Notes under the pieces: model-generated | Database searches by the model: none | Seen by the model: only the letters and a program-made list of their open reading frames with translations | Told to the model about the DNA's origin: nothing | Shown: positions 1 through 8,556 of the stretch, in pieces | How positions within the stretch are numbered: position 1 is the first letter of the stretch | How the letters are laid out: the number at the start of each line of letters is the position of its first letter | Origin: Methylobacillus arboreus | GTDB taxonomy: Bacteria; Pseudomonadota; Gammaproteobacteria; Burkholderiales; Methylophilaceae | Assembly: GCF_020532725.1 (NCBI RefSeq) | Contig: NZ_JAJAVC010000011.1 | Coordinates: 408,448 to 472,447 of the forward strand | DNA length: 64,000 bases | Direction: 5' to 3' | Translations under genes and position numbers: made by a program

Positions 1-33
1 GTGGTCATCTGCCAACAGTATTTTTTGAGCCAT
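1..33 (-). CDS. Response regulator, N-terminus only (cut by window edge)
   Basis: Only the first 11 codons are inside the window; they read MAQKILLADDH. This is the typical beta-1 strand and acidic pocket (DD) of a CheY-like receiver domain. It starts three bases downstream of the stop codon of the histidine kinase gene on the same strand, so the two form a two-component operon. The kinase has a HisKA_3 domain, so the partner is probably a NarL/LuxR-type regulator, but its output domain is outside the window. Confidence 0.75.
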   Translation of the reverse strand, partial: MAQKILLADDH

Positions 34-36
34 GTA

Positions 37-1380
37 TTAACTTTCCTGAATTGCCTTGGGTTCTGTGCTGAGAGGTAGATTGGCCGAAATGACGACACCT
101 TTTCCCTGACTTTGCACGTTAAAAGTGCCGCCTTCGGCTTCAACCCGTTCACGCATCCCGGATAGGCCAAAGCCAGCTCTGGGAGTGTGCGGGTTGAAGC
201 CAACGCCGTCATCTCGAATCTCAATTGTCAAGGTATCCGAGAGGATGCCCCGGGTACCGATCAGCTTGATTGATATGTGGTTGGCATGGGCGTGGCGCGC
301 GATATTAGTCAGTGACTCCTGCACAATGCGGTAAGCAACAATGCTGATTTTTTCCGGTAGGCTTAGGCAGCTTTTATCCAGCGCAAGCTGGCAGTCCACT
401 GCCGGGTGCTGTTTTTTCCACTCATTAACCAGTTGCTCGATTGCTTCGGCAATTCCGTGGGCGTCCAGCGCGGTAGGACGCAGGCGATGAATCAAGCCAC
501 GCACTGCCTGCTGGATGTGTTCCACATGAGAATTGATACGGACTGCAAACTCTGTCAGTGGATGCTGCTTATCCTTGGGCAGGCTGGCCAGCTCCAGGCG
601 GATTGCGGTTAAGTATTGGCCCATTTCGTCGTGAATTTCACGCGCTATATTACGGCGCTCCTCCTCTTGCACCTGCATTGCATGGCGGGCAAGCGCCTGA
701 TTTTCCTTGAGCAGCACCGCAAGTTCACGTTCAGCTAGATGCTGTTCAGTAATGTCGGTAAAAAAACCGTGGATCTTTTTTTCCTGCGATTGCGGATTGT
801 CCAGGGCGCGTGTCAGCCGGGCCATCACGATCCAGGGTGCATTGTCAGGACGAGCTACCGTAAGTTCAGGAATGTCTACCTTCTCTACGGATTGCAATTT
901 GCTACAAAGTTCATCCCAGCGTGCGCCAATGGCTTTCTTGAGGTTAAGGGTGGATTCACTGTTGCCTGACATGGCACTAAAGGATTGGTTGCAAAGTAAG
1001 ATATTGCCTTTAATGTCTGCAATGAAATTGCCACATAGCCCTTGGTCGAAAAGGGTTTTAAACATGCGCTGGCTTTCCTGTGAGGCATGCTCTGCCTTTA
1101 TTCTACGATTGGCTTCCGAAATCATTTCACGCATGCGTCGGCGTGAAAACCAGATAGAAACAAAGGCTGCCGCAAAAAGTACCAGTGGAAATTCATCTAG
1201 CTGCAATGATTCATGTGCCAGGGCCCATTCAATGAATTTTTCTGAAAGATCCAGTTTTGCTGAGAGCAGGAAAACGCTGGCAATCACAATTAAGGCAATA
1301 ACAAGATCACGGGAAGACTGGGATATACGCGTCCAGAATGTGATCACGGGAGTGGAGTTTTGACTGGTACTCATTATCAC
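37..1380 (-). CDS. Membrane sensor histidine kinase with PAS domain (NarL-type partner)
   Basis: A 447-residue sensor kinase. Two membrane segments (about residues 24-42 and 63-79) enclose a short periplasmic loop. A PAS-like domain follows (about 105-215, ending in FFTDITE), then a HisKA_3 dimerisation domain with the phosphoaccepting His250 in the motif REIHDEMGQ, and a HATPase_c domain (NIARHA, DDGVGF, GFGLSGMRERV). This layout is that of NarX/UhpB-class kinases that phosphorylate NarL-type regulators. The response regulator gene follows three bases later. The translation start could be residue 1 or Met3. A TonB-dependent receptor is transcribed divergently, so the pair might control it; nothing in the sequence proves this. 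The stimulus is unknown. Confidence 0.9.
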   Translation of the reverse strand: MIMSTSQNSTPVITFWTRISQSSRDLVIALIVIASVFLLSAKLDLSEKFIEWALAHESLQLDEFPLVLFAAAFVSIWFSRRRMREMISEANRRIKAEHASQESQRMFKTLFDQGLCGNFIADIKGNILLCNQSFSAMSGNSESTLNLKKAIGARWDELCSKLQSVEKVDIPELTVARPDNAPWIVMARLTRALDNPQSQEKKIHGFFTDITEQHLAERELAVLLKENQALARHAMQVQEEERRNIAREIHDEMGQYLTAIRLELASLPKDKQHPLTEFAVRINSHVEHIQQAVRGLIHRLRPTALDAHGIAEAIEQLVNEWKKQHPAVDCQLALDKSCLSLPEKISIVAYRIVQESLTNIARHAHANHISIKLIGTRGILSDTLTIEIRDDGVGFNPHTPRAGFGLSGMRERVEAEGGTFNVQSQGKGVVISANLPLSTEPKAIQES

Positions 1381-1702
1381 AATATTGTGAAGATATGATT
1401 CATTCTGTGGAAGTGATTTTTTCCTGAAATCGCTTGCCAGACTTGGGTTTGTGAGTTTTTCCCGGTTTTATGCATGATTAGTTTTTATTAACATTGAAAT
1501 ATTTTCAAAATATATTTGGGATTTTTTCCCAATATAATTCGTGATTAATTCCTCTTCTTGGATTGATGCAATCCTTGGAAACTCTCACCTATTGCTGGTT
1601 ACAAATTTTTACAATTAAAAAATACCGGTAATATTTATGGAGAAGAGCTGGGGGGGGATTGGTGATTCCCCAGCATTAATGAGACTAAGAGGGAATTCAA
1701 AA
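1381..1702. promoter_or_regulatory. Divergent intergenic region upstream of kinase and TonB receptor
   Basis: This A+T-rich gap lies between the divergent kinase and receptor genes. It contains two small dyads: ATATTTT-C-AAAATAT near 1500-1514 and TTGGGA-N5-TCCCAA at 1516-1532, immediately followed by a TATAAT-like hexamer at 1533-1538 reading towards the receptor. No convincing -35 element or Fur box was seen. The second dyad could be a regulator site beside a promoter; this is inference. Confidence 0.3.
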
Positions 1703-3919
1703 GTGATTAAAAAACCAATGATGGGGATGGCAGCCTTGATCCTGACCATGCCAGCATTTGCGGCAGAACAGGCAAGCCAACAAGATGTTGCTTCTGCATC
1801 CAGCGAGGAGAGTGTGGTTGCGGATAAAGTCAAGGTTACAGGCATCCTGCCGGATCGCCTAGAGTCGGTGCCTGGCTCTTTCAATGTGATAGATGAGAAA
1901 GAGTTGAAATCCCGCCAGCCGTTCAGTGTACGGGAAGCATTGAACCAAACGCCTGGTGTCAACATTGTTGGCGAAGATGCCTTTGTGCTGGCCCCTAATA
2001 TCGGTATTCGCGGCCTTAATCCTCGCCGTACTTCACGCACATTGCTACTGGAAGATGGTGTGCCCTTATTCCTTGCACCTTATGGCGATCCTTCCGCGCA
2101 TTATTCCACACCGCTGGATCGTGTAAGCCGTATCGAGGTCGTTAAAGGTTCAGGCCAAACCTTGTATGGTCCGCAAACTGTGGGGGGCATGATCAACTTT
2201 GTGACCAAGCCGGTTCCCAAGGAATTCCAGGCTAGCGTGAGCGCCATTATCGGCAACAACAATTTTAGTGGTGGTCATGTCAATATCGGCACTGGCGGCG
2301 ACTGGGGTGGCATTATGTTGGATGCCGTGAATCGTAAGGGTGACGGCATTCGTGATAATCACGATTTCGAAATTAACGAGCTGACGCTTAAAGGGCAACT
2401 GAATCTTGATGAGCGTAATACGCTGATTGCCAAGGTAGGCTGGTATGAAGAGAATTCCAGTATTTCGGAAACTGGCTTGGGTCTTGTTGAATATAACGAA
2501 GACAAGTATCAGGCACCGACTGGTAATCAAGACAGCTTCAATCATACGCGTAAGTCGTTGCAGTTGCAGCATATTTTTCAAATAAATGATAAAGCTAAAT
2601 TCAGTACACAGTTTTACTACGTTAAGTCTGATCGGGCATCTTTCCGGCAAATTAATGATCCGGGTACTTTGGGTGGTCGGTCAGAGATGGATCGATGCTC
2701 AGGTGTCGTGGCAACAGAAGCAAATTCAGCTCAGTGCGGAGGGCGTTGGCGTCCGCGAGAGTTTGAATATTGGGGAGTCGAGCCTCGACTAGATATTAGT
2801 CATAGTCTATTTGGGATAGAAAGTGATGCTGTAATTGGTTTCCGTTACCACAGAGAAGATCAGGAACGTAATCAATATCGCGCGAGCAATCCGCTGGCAC
2901 AAAATCTTGGCTGGGTAATTGCAAACGGGGATCATCGTGAGAGCATTGATATTGATGTCGAAGCCAAATCCTATTATGCACAAAATACTTTCTATGTTGG
3001 TAATTGGTCATTAACGCCAGGTGTGCGTGTAGAGGATATTCGGATTTCTACTAATGTTTTACGGGCTGAGGGCGCGGATCATAATAATCCGGAGTCATCG
3101 TTGACTAATAACCAGACTAAAGTTCTGCCTGGGTTTGGCATAGCATGGAATGGCATTGAGAACACTACTTTATTTGCGGGCGTGCACAGAGGATTTGCTC
3201 CTCCCCGTCCTGATCGTGATTATTCTGCAGGTGGTGCAAATACTGCTGTGGTGTCTAAAACAAAGCCTGAAGAAAGTACCAACTGGGAGCTTGGTGTGCG
3301 ATCAAGGTACTTCAAAGGGTTGAGCTATGAGGCCACTCTGTTCCATACCAAATTTGATGAAATTGTAATCAATGGCGCTAATCCAGGCAGTTTTGTCAAT
3401 GGTGGTGAATCTCAACAGTCTGGTATTGAGTTTGCTGGGCGTGTGGATTTGGGGCAGGTTTACAACACACCGCATAATTTCTATGTCAGCGGTACTTACA
3501 CCAATCTGTTTACAGCTAAATTCAAAAAGGACGGTCAGAGAGTTGCGGACGGCATTGTAAGTGGCGATCGTTTGCCTTATGCGCCGCGCCATCTTGCTTC
3601 GATTAATTTTGGTTATTCTCATCCAGTTGGAATTGATGCCCGCATCGGAGTCGATTATGTTAGCCAACAAGAAGAAGATCCTGCATTTAGAGCCGGAATT
3701 GTTGGCAGTACAAACTATATATTGAGAGGCCAAAGTGGAAAAATCCCGTCCTACACTTTGCTCAATGCCTCCGTAAGCTATCGTCCAGTCGGCAGCAAGG
3801 CTACCTTTTTCGTCAGCGGCCACAACTTGGGTGACAAGGAGTATCTTGCCAGCCGTGTAGATGGCATGGTGGCAGGTCGTCAGCGCCAGGTGTTTGGTGG
3901 TGTCCGTTACGATTTCTAA
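1703..3919 (+). CDS. TonB-dependent outer-membrane receptor, FecA-like
   Basis: A 738-residue outer-membrane active transporter of the TonB-dependent receptor family. A short signal peptide with a basic start (VIKKP) and a hydrophobic core ends near AFAAEQ. The plug domain carries the motifs IRGLNPR, LLLEDGVPLF and LYGPQTVGGMINFVTKPVP, which resemble FecA-type (ferric citrate) receptors. The barrel ends in RYDF with a terminal Phe, the usual outer-membrane insertion signal. The GTG at 1703 is chosen because GAGGG lies nine bases upstream and it gives a compact signal peptide; upstream ATGs at 1637 and 1679 would add an atypical leader. There is no FecI/FecR pair beside it; a two-component system is divergent instead. 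The substrate is probably a metal chelate, but this is not established. Confidence 0.88.
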   Translation: MIKKPMMGMAALILTMPAFAAEQASQQDVASASSEESVVADKVKVTGILPDRLESVPGSFNVIDEKELKSRQPFSVREALNQTPGVNIVGEDAFVLAPNIGIRGLNPRRTSRTLLLEDGVPLFLAPYGDPSAHYSTPLDRVSRIEVVKGSGQTLYGPQTVGGMINFVTKPVPKEFQASVSAIIGNNNFSGGHVNIGTGGDWGGIMLDAVNRKGDGIRDNHDFEINELTLKGQLNLDERNTLIAKVGWYEENSSISETGLGLVEYNEDKYQAPTGNQDSFNHTRKSLQLQHIFQINDKAKFSTQFYYVKSDRASFRQINDPGTLGGRSEMDRCSGVVATEANSAQCGGRWRPREFEYWGVEPRLDISHSLFGIESDAVIGFRYHREDQERNQYRASNPLAQNLGWVIANGDHRESIDIDVEAKSYYAQNTFYVGNWSLTPGVRVEDIRISTNVLRAEGADHNNPESSLTNNQTKVLPGFGIAWNGIENTTLFAGVHRGFAPPRPDRDYSAGGANTAVVSKTKPEESTNWELGVRSRYFKGLSYEATLFHTKFDEIVINGANPGSFVNGGESQQSGIEFAGRVDLGQVYNTPHNFYVSGTYTNLFTAKFKKDGQRVADGIVSGDRLPYAPRHLASINFGYSHPVGIDARIGVDYVSQQEEDPAFRAGIVGSTNYILRGQSGKIPSYTLLNASVSYRPVGSKATFFVSGHNLGDKEYLASRVDGMVAGRQRQVFGGVRYDF

Positions 3920-3964
3920 TGTTTAGCTGAATCCTTCCTCTGGCTTTGCCAGGGTTGTTGTGAC

Positions 3965-3991
3965 ACGCCCCGTTTATCGGGGCGTTTTTTT
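3965..3991 (+). terminator. Rho-independent terminator after TonB receptor
   Basis: A perfect 8-bp G+C-rich stem (ACGCCCCG with CGGGGCGT, five-base loop) is followed by seven T residues. It ends the receptor transcript about 45 bases after the stop codon, just before the G+C-rich block. Confidence 0.9.
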
Positions 3992-4025
3992 GTGCGGAAC
4001 ATACAGATGGCCACGAAGCTGGCGC

Positions 4026-4700
4026 CTAGCGTCGCCCTCCGACCTCGTCGATGTGCCGTAGCAAGTCGCCCGGCTCCTCATAGACCCGGAATGCGCCAGC
4101 GCCGCGCAGCTCGTCGATCCCGTAGCCGCCGCTGAGCAAACCCACTGCAAGCGCCCTGCAGCGTATTGCTGCGAGCATGTCCCAGATGCTGTCGCCAACC
4201 ACGATGGCCGTTTCGATCGGCACGCCGAGACGCTCTGCCGCAGCCAGGAACAGATCTGGGTCTGGCTTGGCATATTTCACTTGGTCGCGAGTGACGACTG
4301 GCGTCTGGTTCGGATCGACACCAAGCGCGGCGAGATTGATGGCTGCGGTTTCCATACGTCCGCTTGTGGCGATTGCCCAGGGAATTCCTGCCTGCGTCAG
4401 CCAGGCCAGCAGTTCTCGTGCCCCCGGCAAGGGACGAACGCTATCGGCTTGGCGTCGGTAGGCTTCGGCATGGTTTCGCCGCAACCGCTCTACAAGAGGT
4501 CCGCTGATCTCGATCCCGGTTTCGCGCAGGAGCTGGTTTGTGAACAGTCCGCCGCTCATGCCGATCTTGCGGTGGATGCGCCAGACTGGAAGCTCGATGC
4601 CTTCGGCGTCAAGTGCCTCTTTCCAGGCGAGTACGTGCTGGTAAACGCTATCCACCAGCGTTCCGTCGAGATCAAACAGGAATACGGGTTGTATATGCAT
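4026..4700 (-). CDS. HAD-superfamily phosphatase (phosphoglycolate/sugar phosphatase-like)
   Basis: A 224-residue haloacid-dehalogenase-type hydrolase. Motif I is FDLDGTLVDS with the nucleophile Asp10 and acid/base Asp12; a cap region with IGMSGG follows; motif II is IATSGR; motif III and IV are YAKPDPDLF and VVGDSIWDM. This is the layout of Gph/PGMB-like phosphatases acting on small phosphorylated metabolites. The start at 4700 is favoured because GGAAG precedes it at good spacing; an upstream in-frame ATG at 4742 lacks this. It is the last gene of the co-directional block of phosphatase, alcohol dehydrogenase, aldehyde dehydrogenase and exporter genes and shares their high G+C. The true substrate cannot be read from the sequence. 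Confidence 0.85.
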   Translation of the reverse strand: MHIQPVFLFDLDGTLVDSVYQHVLAWKEALDAEGIELPVWRIHRKIGMSGGLFTNQLLRETGIEISGPLVERLRRNHAEAYRRQADSVRPLPGARELLAWLTQAGIPWAIATSGRMETAAINLAALGVDPNQTPVVTRDQVKYAKPDPDLFLAAAERLGVPIETAIVVGDSIWDMLAAIRCRALAVGLLSGGYGIDELRGAGAFRVYEEPGDLLRHIDEVGGRR

Positions 4701-4761
4701 TGTTTTCTTCCTTTCGTCCAAGGTGTCAATAGCGCAGAACAAAGTGAAGCAGCGGAATGAC

Positions 4762-5745
4762 TTATGGCACGAGCACCGCTGCGCCGTCGAAGCGGCCTTC
4801 CCGCAGGTCAGAGAGCGCCCGGTTGGCTTCTTGCAATGGATAAGTGGTGGTGCGGGTGACGATGCCTATATTGGGCGCCAGGCCCAGGAACTCGATCCCG
4901 TCCTGGCGGGTGAGGTTGGCCACCGAGACAAGCTGGCGCTCCTCCCAGAGCAGACTATAGGCAAAGCTGGGAATGTCGCTCATGTGGATGCCGGCGCACA
5001 CTACGCGTCCGCCCTTGCGTACCGCTTTCAAGGCGGCAGGCACCAGCGCGCCGACCGGCGCGAAGATGATCGCCGCGTCCAGCGCTTCGGGCGGCGTGTC
5101 GTCGGAGCTTCCGGCCCAGGCTGCCCCTAATTGCCGGGCGAAATCCTGCGAGGCTGTGTCGCCCGGGCGGGTGAAAGCGAAGACCGAGCGGCCTTGCCAG
5201 CGTGCCACTTGGGCAATGATGTGCGCTGCGGCACCGAAACCATACAGCCCGAGCGTCCGTGCATCGCCGGCCATGGCCAGCGCACGCCAGCCGATCAGGC
5301 CTGCGCACAGCAGGGGAGCGAGCGCCACGTCGTCTCCCTGTTCGCCGAGAGGAAATGCGAAGCGCGCGTCGGCGATGACGGCGGTGGCATAGCCGCCATC
5401 GTGCGTATAACCGGTGAACCCGGGAGCATCGCACAGGTTCTCGCGCCCGCTTCGGCAATAGGGGCAGATGCTGCAAGTGTGGCCCAGCCATGGCACGCCG
5501 ACACGTTCACCGATGCGATGCCCTTCGACCCCAGGCCCGATGGCGTCGATGCGGCCGACGATCTCATGGCCGGGAATGACCGGTACCCGAGGATGGGCCA
5601 GTTCGCCATCGACGACATGCAGGTCCGTGCGGCATACACCGCAGGCAGTGACCTTTACCCGGATTTCCCCCGGGCCTGGTTGCCGTTCCGGCAACTCGGT
5701 CCAGGCCAGCGGTGTTCCGATGGCGTTCAGCATCATGGCATGCAT
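4762..5745 (-). CDS. Zinc-dependent alcohol dehydrogenase
   Basis: A 327-residue medium-chain, NAD(P)-dependent alcohol dehydrogenase of the AdhP/AdhA type. The catalytic zinc site is visible as Cys38 in GVCRTDLH and His60-Glu61 in GHEIVG. The structural zinc lobe has the four cysteines 91, 94, 97 and 105 (CSICPYC...C). The Rossmann region carries GLYGFGAAAHIIAQVA. It probably interconverts primary alcohols and aldehydes. It lies 21 bases downstream of the aldehyde dehydrogenase gene on the same strand, so the pair could oxidise an alcohol to an acid in two steps. By eye its base composition is clearly richer in G+C than the flanking core genes. Confidence 0.9.
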   Translation of the reverse strand: MHAMMLNAIGTPLAWTELPERQPGPGEIRVKVTACGVCRTDLHVVDGELAHPRVPVIPGHEIVGRIDAIGPGVEGHRIGERVGVPWLGHTCSICPYCRSGRENLCDAPGFTGYTHDGGYATAVIADARFAFPLGEQGDDVALAPLLCAGLIGWRALAMAGDARTLGLYGFGAAAHIIAQVARWQGRSVFAFTRPGDTASQDFARQLGAAWAGSSDDTPPEALDAAIIFAPVGALVPAALKAVRKGGRVVCAGIHMSDIPSFAYSLLWEERQLVSVANLTRQDGIEFLGLAPNIGIVTRTTTYPLQEANRALSDLREGRFDGAAVLVP

Positions 5746-5766
5746 GGCGAGGCCTCCTTTGCAGCG

Positions 5767-7158
5767 TCAGAACCGGGCGTCGATATCGACGACGTCGATA
5801 AGCTTGTGATTGACGAACTCCTTGAGCCCGAGACCGATCAGTTCGCGGCCATAGCCGGAACGGCGGATGCCGCCGAAAGGCAGGTCCGCTTCGACTTTGG
5901 TGGGGTGGTTGATGAATACCATGCCGGTGGATATCTTCTTGGCCACTTCTACGCCGTGAGCGGTATCGGAAGTGAAGACCGAACCGCCCAGGCCGAACGG
6001 CGAATCGTTGGCGATGCGGATCGCATCTTCCTCGTCGCGGGCACGGAACAACAGGGAGACTGGGCCGAAGAACTCCCAGTAGCGGGCGGGATTGTCTTCG
6101 CCGACTTCCGTCAGGAGCGTCGGCTGCACGAAGGCGCCTTGCGTTGGCACGGGCGGCCCGACTTCCTCGGCCTTGATGCCGAGTAGCACTGCTTCACGGA
6201 TTTTCTCCTTCACCTCGTCCGCTGCCCCCTGGGAAGACAGCGGTGCCAGTGTGGTCTTATCGTCGAATGGGTCGCCAGCGACGAGCGCAGCCACACGTTC
6301 GCGGTAGCGTGCGAGGAATTCGTCATAGACTGCATCGACGACGATCAGGCGCTTGGAGGAGCAACAAACCTGGCCGGCATTCCAGTGACGCCCGAACACC
6401 GCCCAGTCCACTGCCTTGTCGAGATCGGCGTCGGCCAGCACCACGAAGGCATCCGCGCCGCCAAGCTCCATGGTCGATTTCTTCAGCACCTTGCCGGCTT
6501 GGGCGGCGACGATGGCACCCGCAGCTTCCGAACCGGTCAAGGCAACGCCATGCACGCGGTCATCGTTGAGGATCAACTCGATCTGCGAGCGGGTGGCGTA
6601 AAGATTGCGGAATGCGCCATTGGGCAGCCCCGCTTCCTTCATCAGCTTCTCGAAGGCTGCAGCGCTCTGCGGCACGTTGGAGGCGTGTTTGAGCAGTAGT
6701 GTGTTGCCCGCGCTGAGCTGCGGGGCAAGAATGCGGGCGATCTGGTAGTAGGGGAAGTTCCAGGGCTCGATGGCCAGCAGTACGCCTAGCGGCTCATGAA
6801 CCAGGATGGCATCGCCCTCGGCAGGGTCGAGTACCGGAAGTTTCTCGGGTTTCAGCAGGGTTTCGGCATTGCGTACGTAGTACTCGAAAATTTTCGCCGA
6901 AAGCTCGACTTCGGCCTTGGCCTCGGTGAAAAGTTTGCCCATCTCCAGCGTTAGCAGCCTGGCATAGGCATCGCTGTCACGCCGCAGGAGGTCGGCAGCA
7001 TTTTGCAGGATGCGGGCGCGTTCTGTGAAGCTTGTCTCCCGCCACGCCAGGAAGGCGTCGTGCGCTTGGCTGATCGCTTCGGTCACTTCGGCATCAGTGG
7101 CGTCCGGAAAGGTTTTCAGTTTTTCGCCGGTGTAGGGATTGATAGTGGCATAGGCCAT
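5767..7158 (-). CDS. NAD(P)-dependent aldehyde dehydrogenase (succinate-semialdehyde dehydrogenase-like)
   Basis: A 463-residue aldehyde dehydrogenase. Visible catalytic elements are Asn134 in EPWNFP, the general base Glu231 in MELGG and the nucleophile Cys265 in GQVCCSS. The N-terminus (INPYTGE) and overall length are those of the short succinate-semialdehyde dehydrogenase group (GabD/Sad-like), but members of this group oxidise many aldehydes, so the substrate is open. A second cysteine follows the nucleophile directly. The gene sits between the alcohol dehydrogenase and the FUSC-type exporter genes and is probably co-transcribed with them, divergent from the LysR regulator. Confidence 0.9.
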   Translation of the reverse strand: MAYATINPYTGEKLKTFPDATDAEVTEAISQAHDAFLAWRETSFTERARILQNAADLLRRDSDAYARLLTLEMGKLFTEAKAEVELSAKIFEYYVRNAETLLKPEKLPVLDPAEGDAILVHEPLGVLLAIEPWNFPYYQIARILAPQLSAGNTLLLKHASNVPQSAAAFEKLMKEAGLPNGAFRNLYATRSQIELILNDDRVHGVALTGSEAAGAIVAAQAGKVLKKSTMELGGADAFVVLADADLDKAVDWAVFGRHWNAGQVCCSSKRLIVVDAVYDEFLARYRERVAALVAGDPFDDKTTLAPLSSQGAADEVKEKIREAVLLGIKAEEVGPPVPTQGAFVQPTLLTEVGEDNPARYWEFFGPVSLLFRARDEEDAIRIANDSPFGLGGSVFTSDTAHGVEVAKKISTGMVFINHPTKVEADLPFGGIRRSGYGRELIGLGLKEFVNHKLIDVVDIDARF

Positions 7159-7234
7159 TTGATTCTCCTCCGTTTAAAATAGTGGATTGTCTTGCGTATA
7201 TCAAAAATGTGCTGTTGATCGGCAGCGGATTTCA

Positions 7235-8287
7235 TCATTTGTATGCTCTTGAAGGGGACGTGGGGGCCAGCGCCTCCAGGTCGGCCAGGATATTGGATAC
7301 CGACTGCAAATGATCAATAGCGGTTCTCCATTCCAGCGCAATGGCGCTGGAGTCTGCCTCCTGCATAATGGCAGGTACTGCCGCTGGTTTTTCTTCTGCC
7401 AGGTCCGTGCACCGTGCCGCCACATCCAGGATGCGCGCGGCCAATTCTTCCGGTACCGACTCCGCTTGCTTGCGCAATGCATTTTCCAGGGCTTCGCCGA
7501 ACAGCAGGGAGGATGCATAGAGCCGGATGGCGTGCCGGTCGTAGCGTGCCGCCGTTTCAGCGACAGCACGCGCAGTCAGCCTTCCGCGCACGGACCAGCG
7601 GGCGGCATGTTGTGCGGCGCCGATGCCCTCGCCGAGCGCAATCAAGCTTGCATGCGTAGCGGAGAATGCTTTAAGCGCCACTTCAACCTTACGCATATCC
7701 CTATGCTTCAGAGCCTCGGCACATATCCTGAACGCTTTTGCCAGCCTTAGCAGCAAGTCGTCGGCAGCGGCATCAATCTGCCGGACCGGGTCGGGCGTGA
7801 GCAGCACCTGGCTGAAAAGCAGGCCGACCATGACGCCCACCACGACGTCCTCCAACCTGACCAATCCGGCACTATGCGGACCGAGTGCGAGTACGAGCAC
7901 GGCAGACACGCCCGCCTGGATCGGTACGACCGCCACGCCGCCGAATGCGGTGGCTACCAGCATGGCGAACAGGGTCGCCAGCACCAGGCGCAGCAGGGAC
8001 ATACCTTCTGGCATCAGCAGGCTTTCTGGCAGCATCAAGGCCAGCTCGCCGATGACGATGCCGGTTGCGACACCGAGGATCAGCCCCAGCGCCTGCCGGC
8101 CGTGATTGGGCAGGCCTGGTGCCAGGCAGATGATGGCGCTGATGGCGGCAAACACAGGATGGGAGTGGCCGAAAAGCCATACCGCCAGCGTCCAGGCAAT
8201 GCCGGCAGCAACAGCCGAGGCCACGGCATCGCGCCAGGCTGTCGCAAAGCGGCTGGTCAATGTGTTCAGCAGGCTTCCAGGCGACAT
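7235..8287 (-). CDS. FUSC-family membrane protein (aromatic acid exporter-like)
   Basis: A 350-residue inner-membrane protein. The N-terminal half has about six membrane segments arranged as closely packed hydrophobic hairpins (for example residues 18-40 and 60-85), with the FUSC-family sequence HPVFAAISAIICLAPGLPNHGRQALGLILG. The C-terminal half is a soluble helical domain with no recognised motif. FUSC proteins include the p-hydroxybenzoic acid efflux protein AaeB and related exporters of aromatic acids. This one is about half the size of AaeB and has a single membrane domain. It is the first gene of the minus-strand set and directly faces the LysR gene, so it is the likeliest target of that regulator. 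Confidence 0.8.
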   Translation of the reverse strand: MSPGSLLNTLTSRFATAWRDAVASAVAAGIAWTLAVWLFGHSHPVFAAISAIICLAPGLPNHGRQALGLILGVATGIVIGELALMLPESLLMPEGMSLLRLVLATLFAMLVATAFGGVAVVPIQAGVSAVLVLALGPHSAGLVRLEDVVVGVMVGLLFSQVLLTPDPVRQIDAAADDLLLRLAKAFRICAEALKHRDMRKVEVALKAFSATHASLIALGEGIGAAQHAARWSVRGRLTARAVAETAARYDRHAIRLYASSLLFGEALENALRKQAESVPEELAARILDVAARCTDLAEEKPAAVPAIMQEADSSAIALEWRTAIDHLQSVSNILADLEALAPTSPSRAYK

Positions 8288-8541
8288 AACAATATCCTCT
8301 TATCCCCGGCGGTTGGTGATGAGCAGGGGAGCCATCCGGCATCGCTTCTCATGTTGAGCGCGCTTAAGCGTCAACGGGCAAACAAGATTGCCCGCCACGA
8401 AGGTGGTGATGAGGCTAACCTAAACAAGAGGTTGCGATGCATCATCACGAGAACCTGGCGGTTGCTCATCGAGAAAATTTCCAGTTCAATAAGTTATCCC
8501 GCATTGCACGATGATGGAAATGAATTGATGGACTAGGTATT

Positions 8542-8556
8542 ATTCCAATATGGAAT
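8542..8556. promoter_or_regulatory. Candidate LysR operator overlapping the lysR start codon
   Basis: The perfect dyad ATTCCA-ATA-TGGAAT contains the T-N11-A core of LysR-family sites (T at 8543, A at 8555). It overlaps the start codon of the LysR gene, which is the expected place for autorepression. Related pieces (GGAATA and TATTCC, spaced by six bases) recur at 9428-9445, at the end of the regulator gene and upstream of the aldo/keto reductase. Confidence 0.5.

Noticed and set aside
5131-6186. Long open frame on the plus strand across the alcohol and aldehyde dehydrogenase genes
   Set aside because: It is the antisense of two clear dehydrogenase genes in G+C-rich DNA, with no domain of its own.
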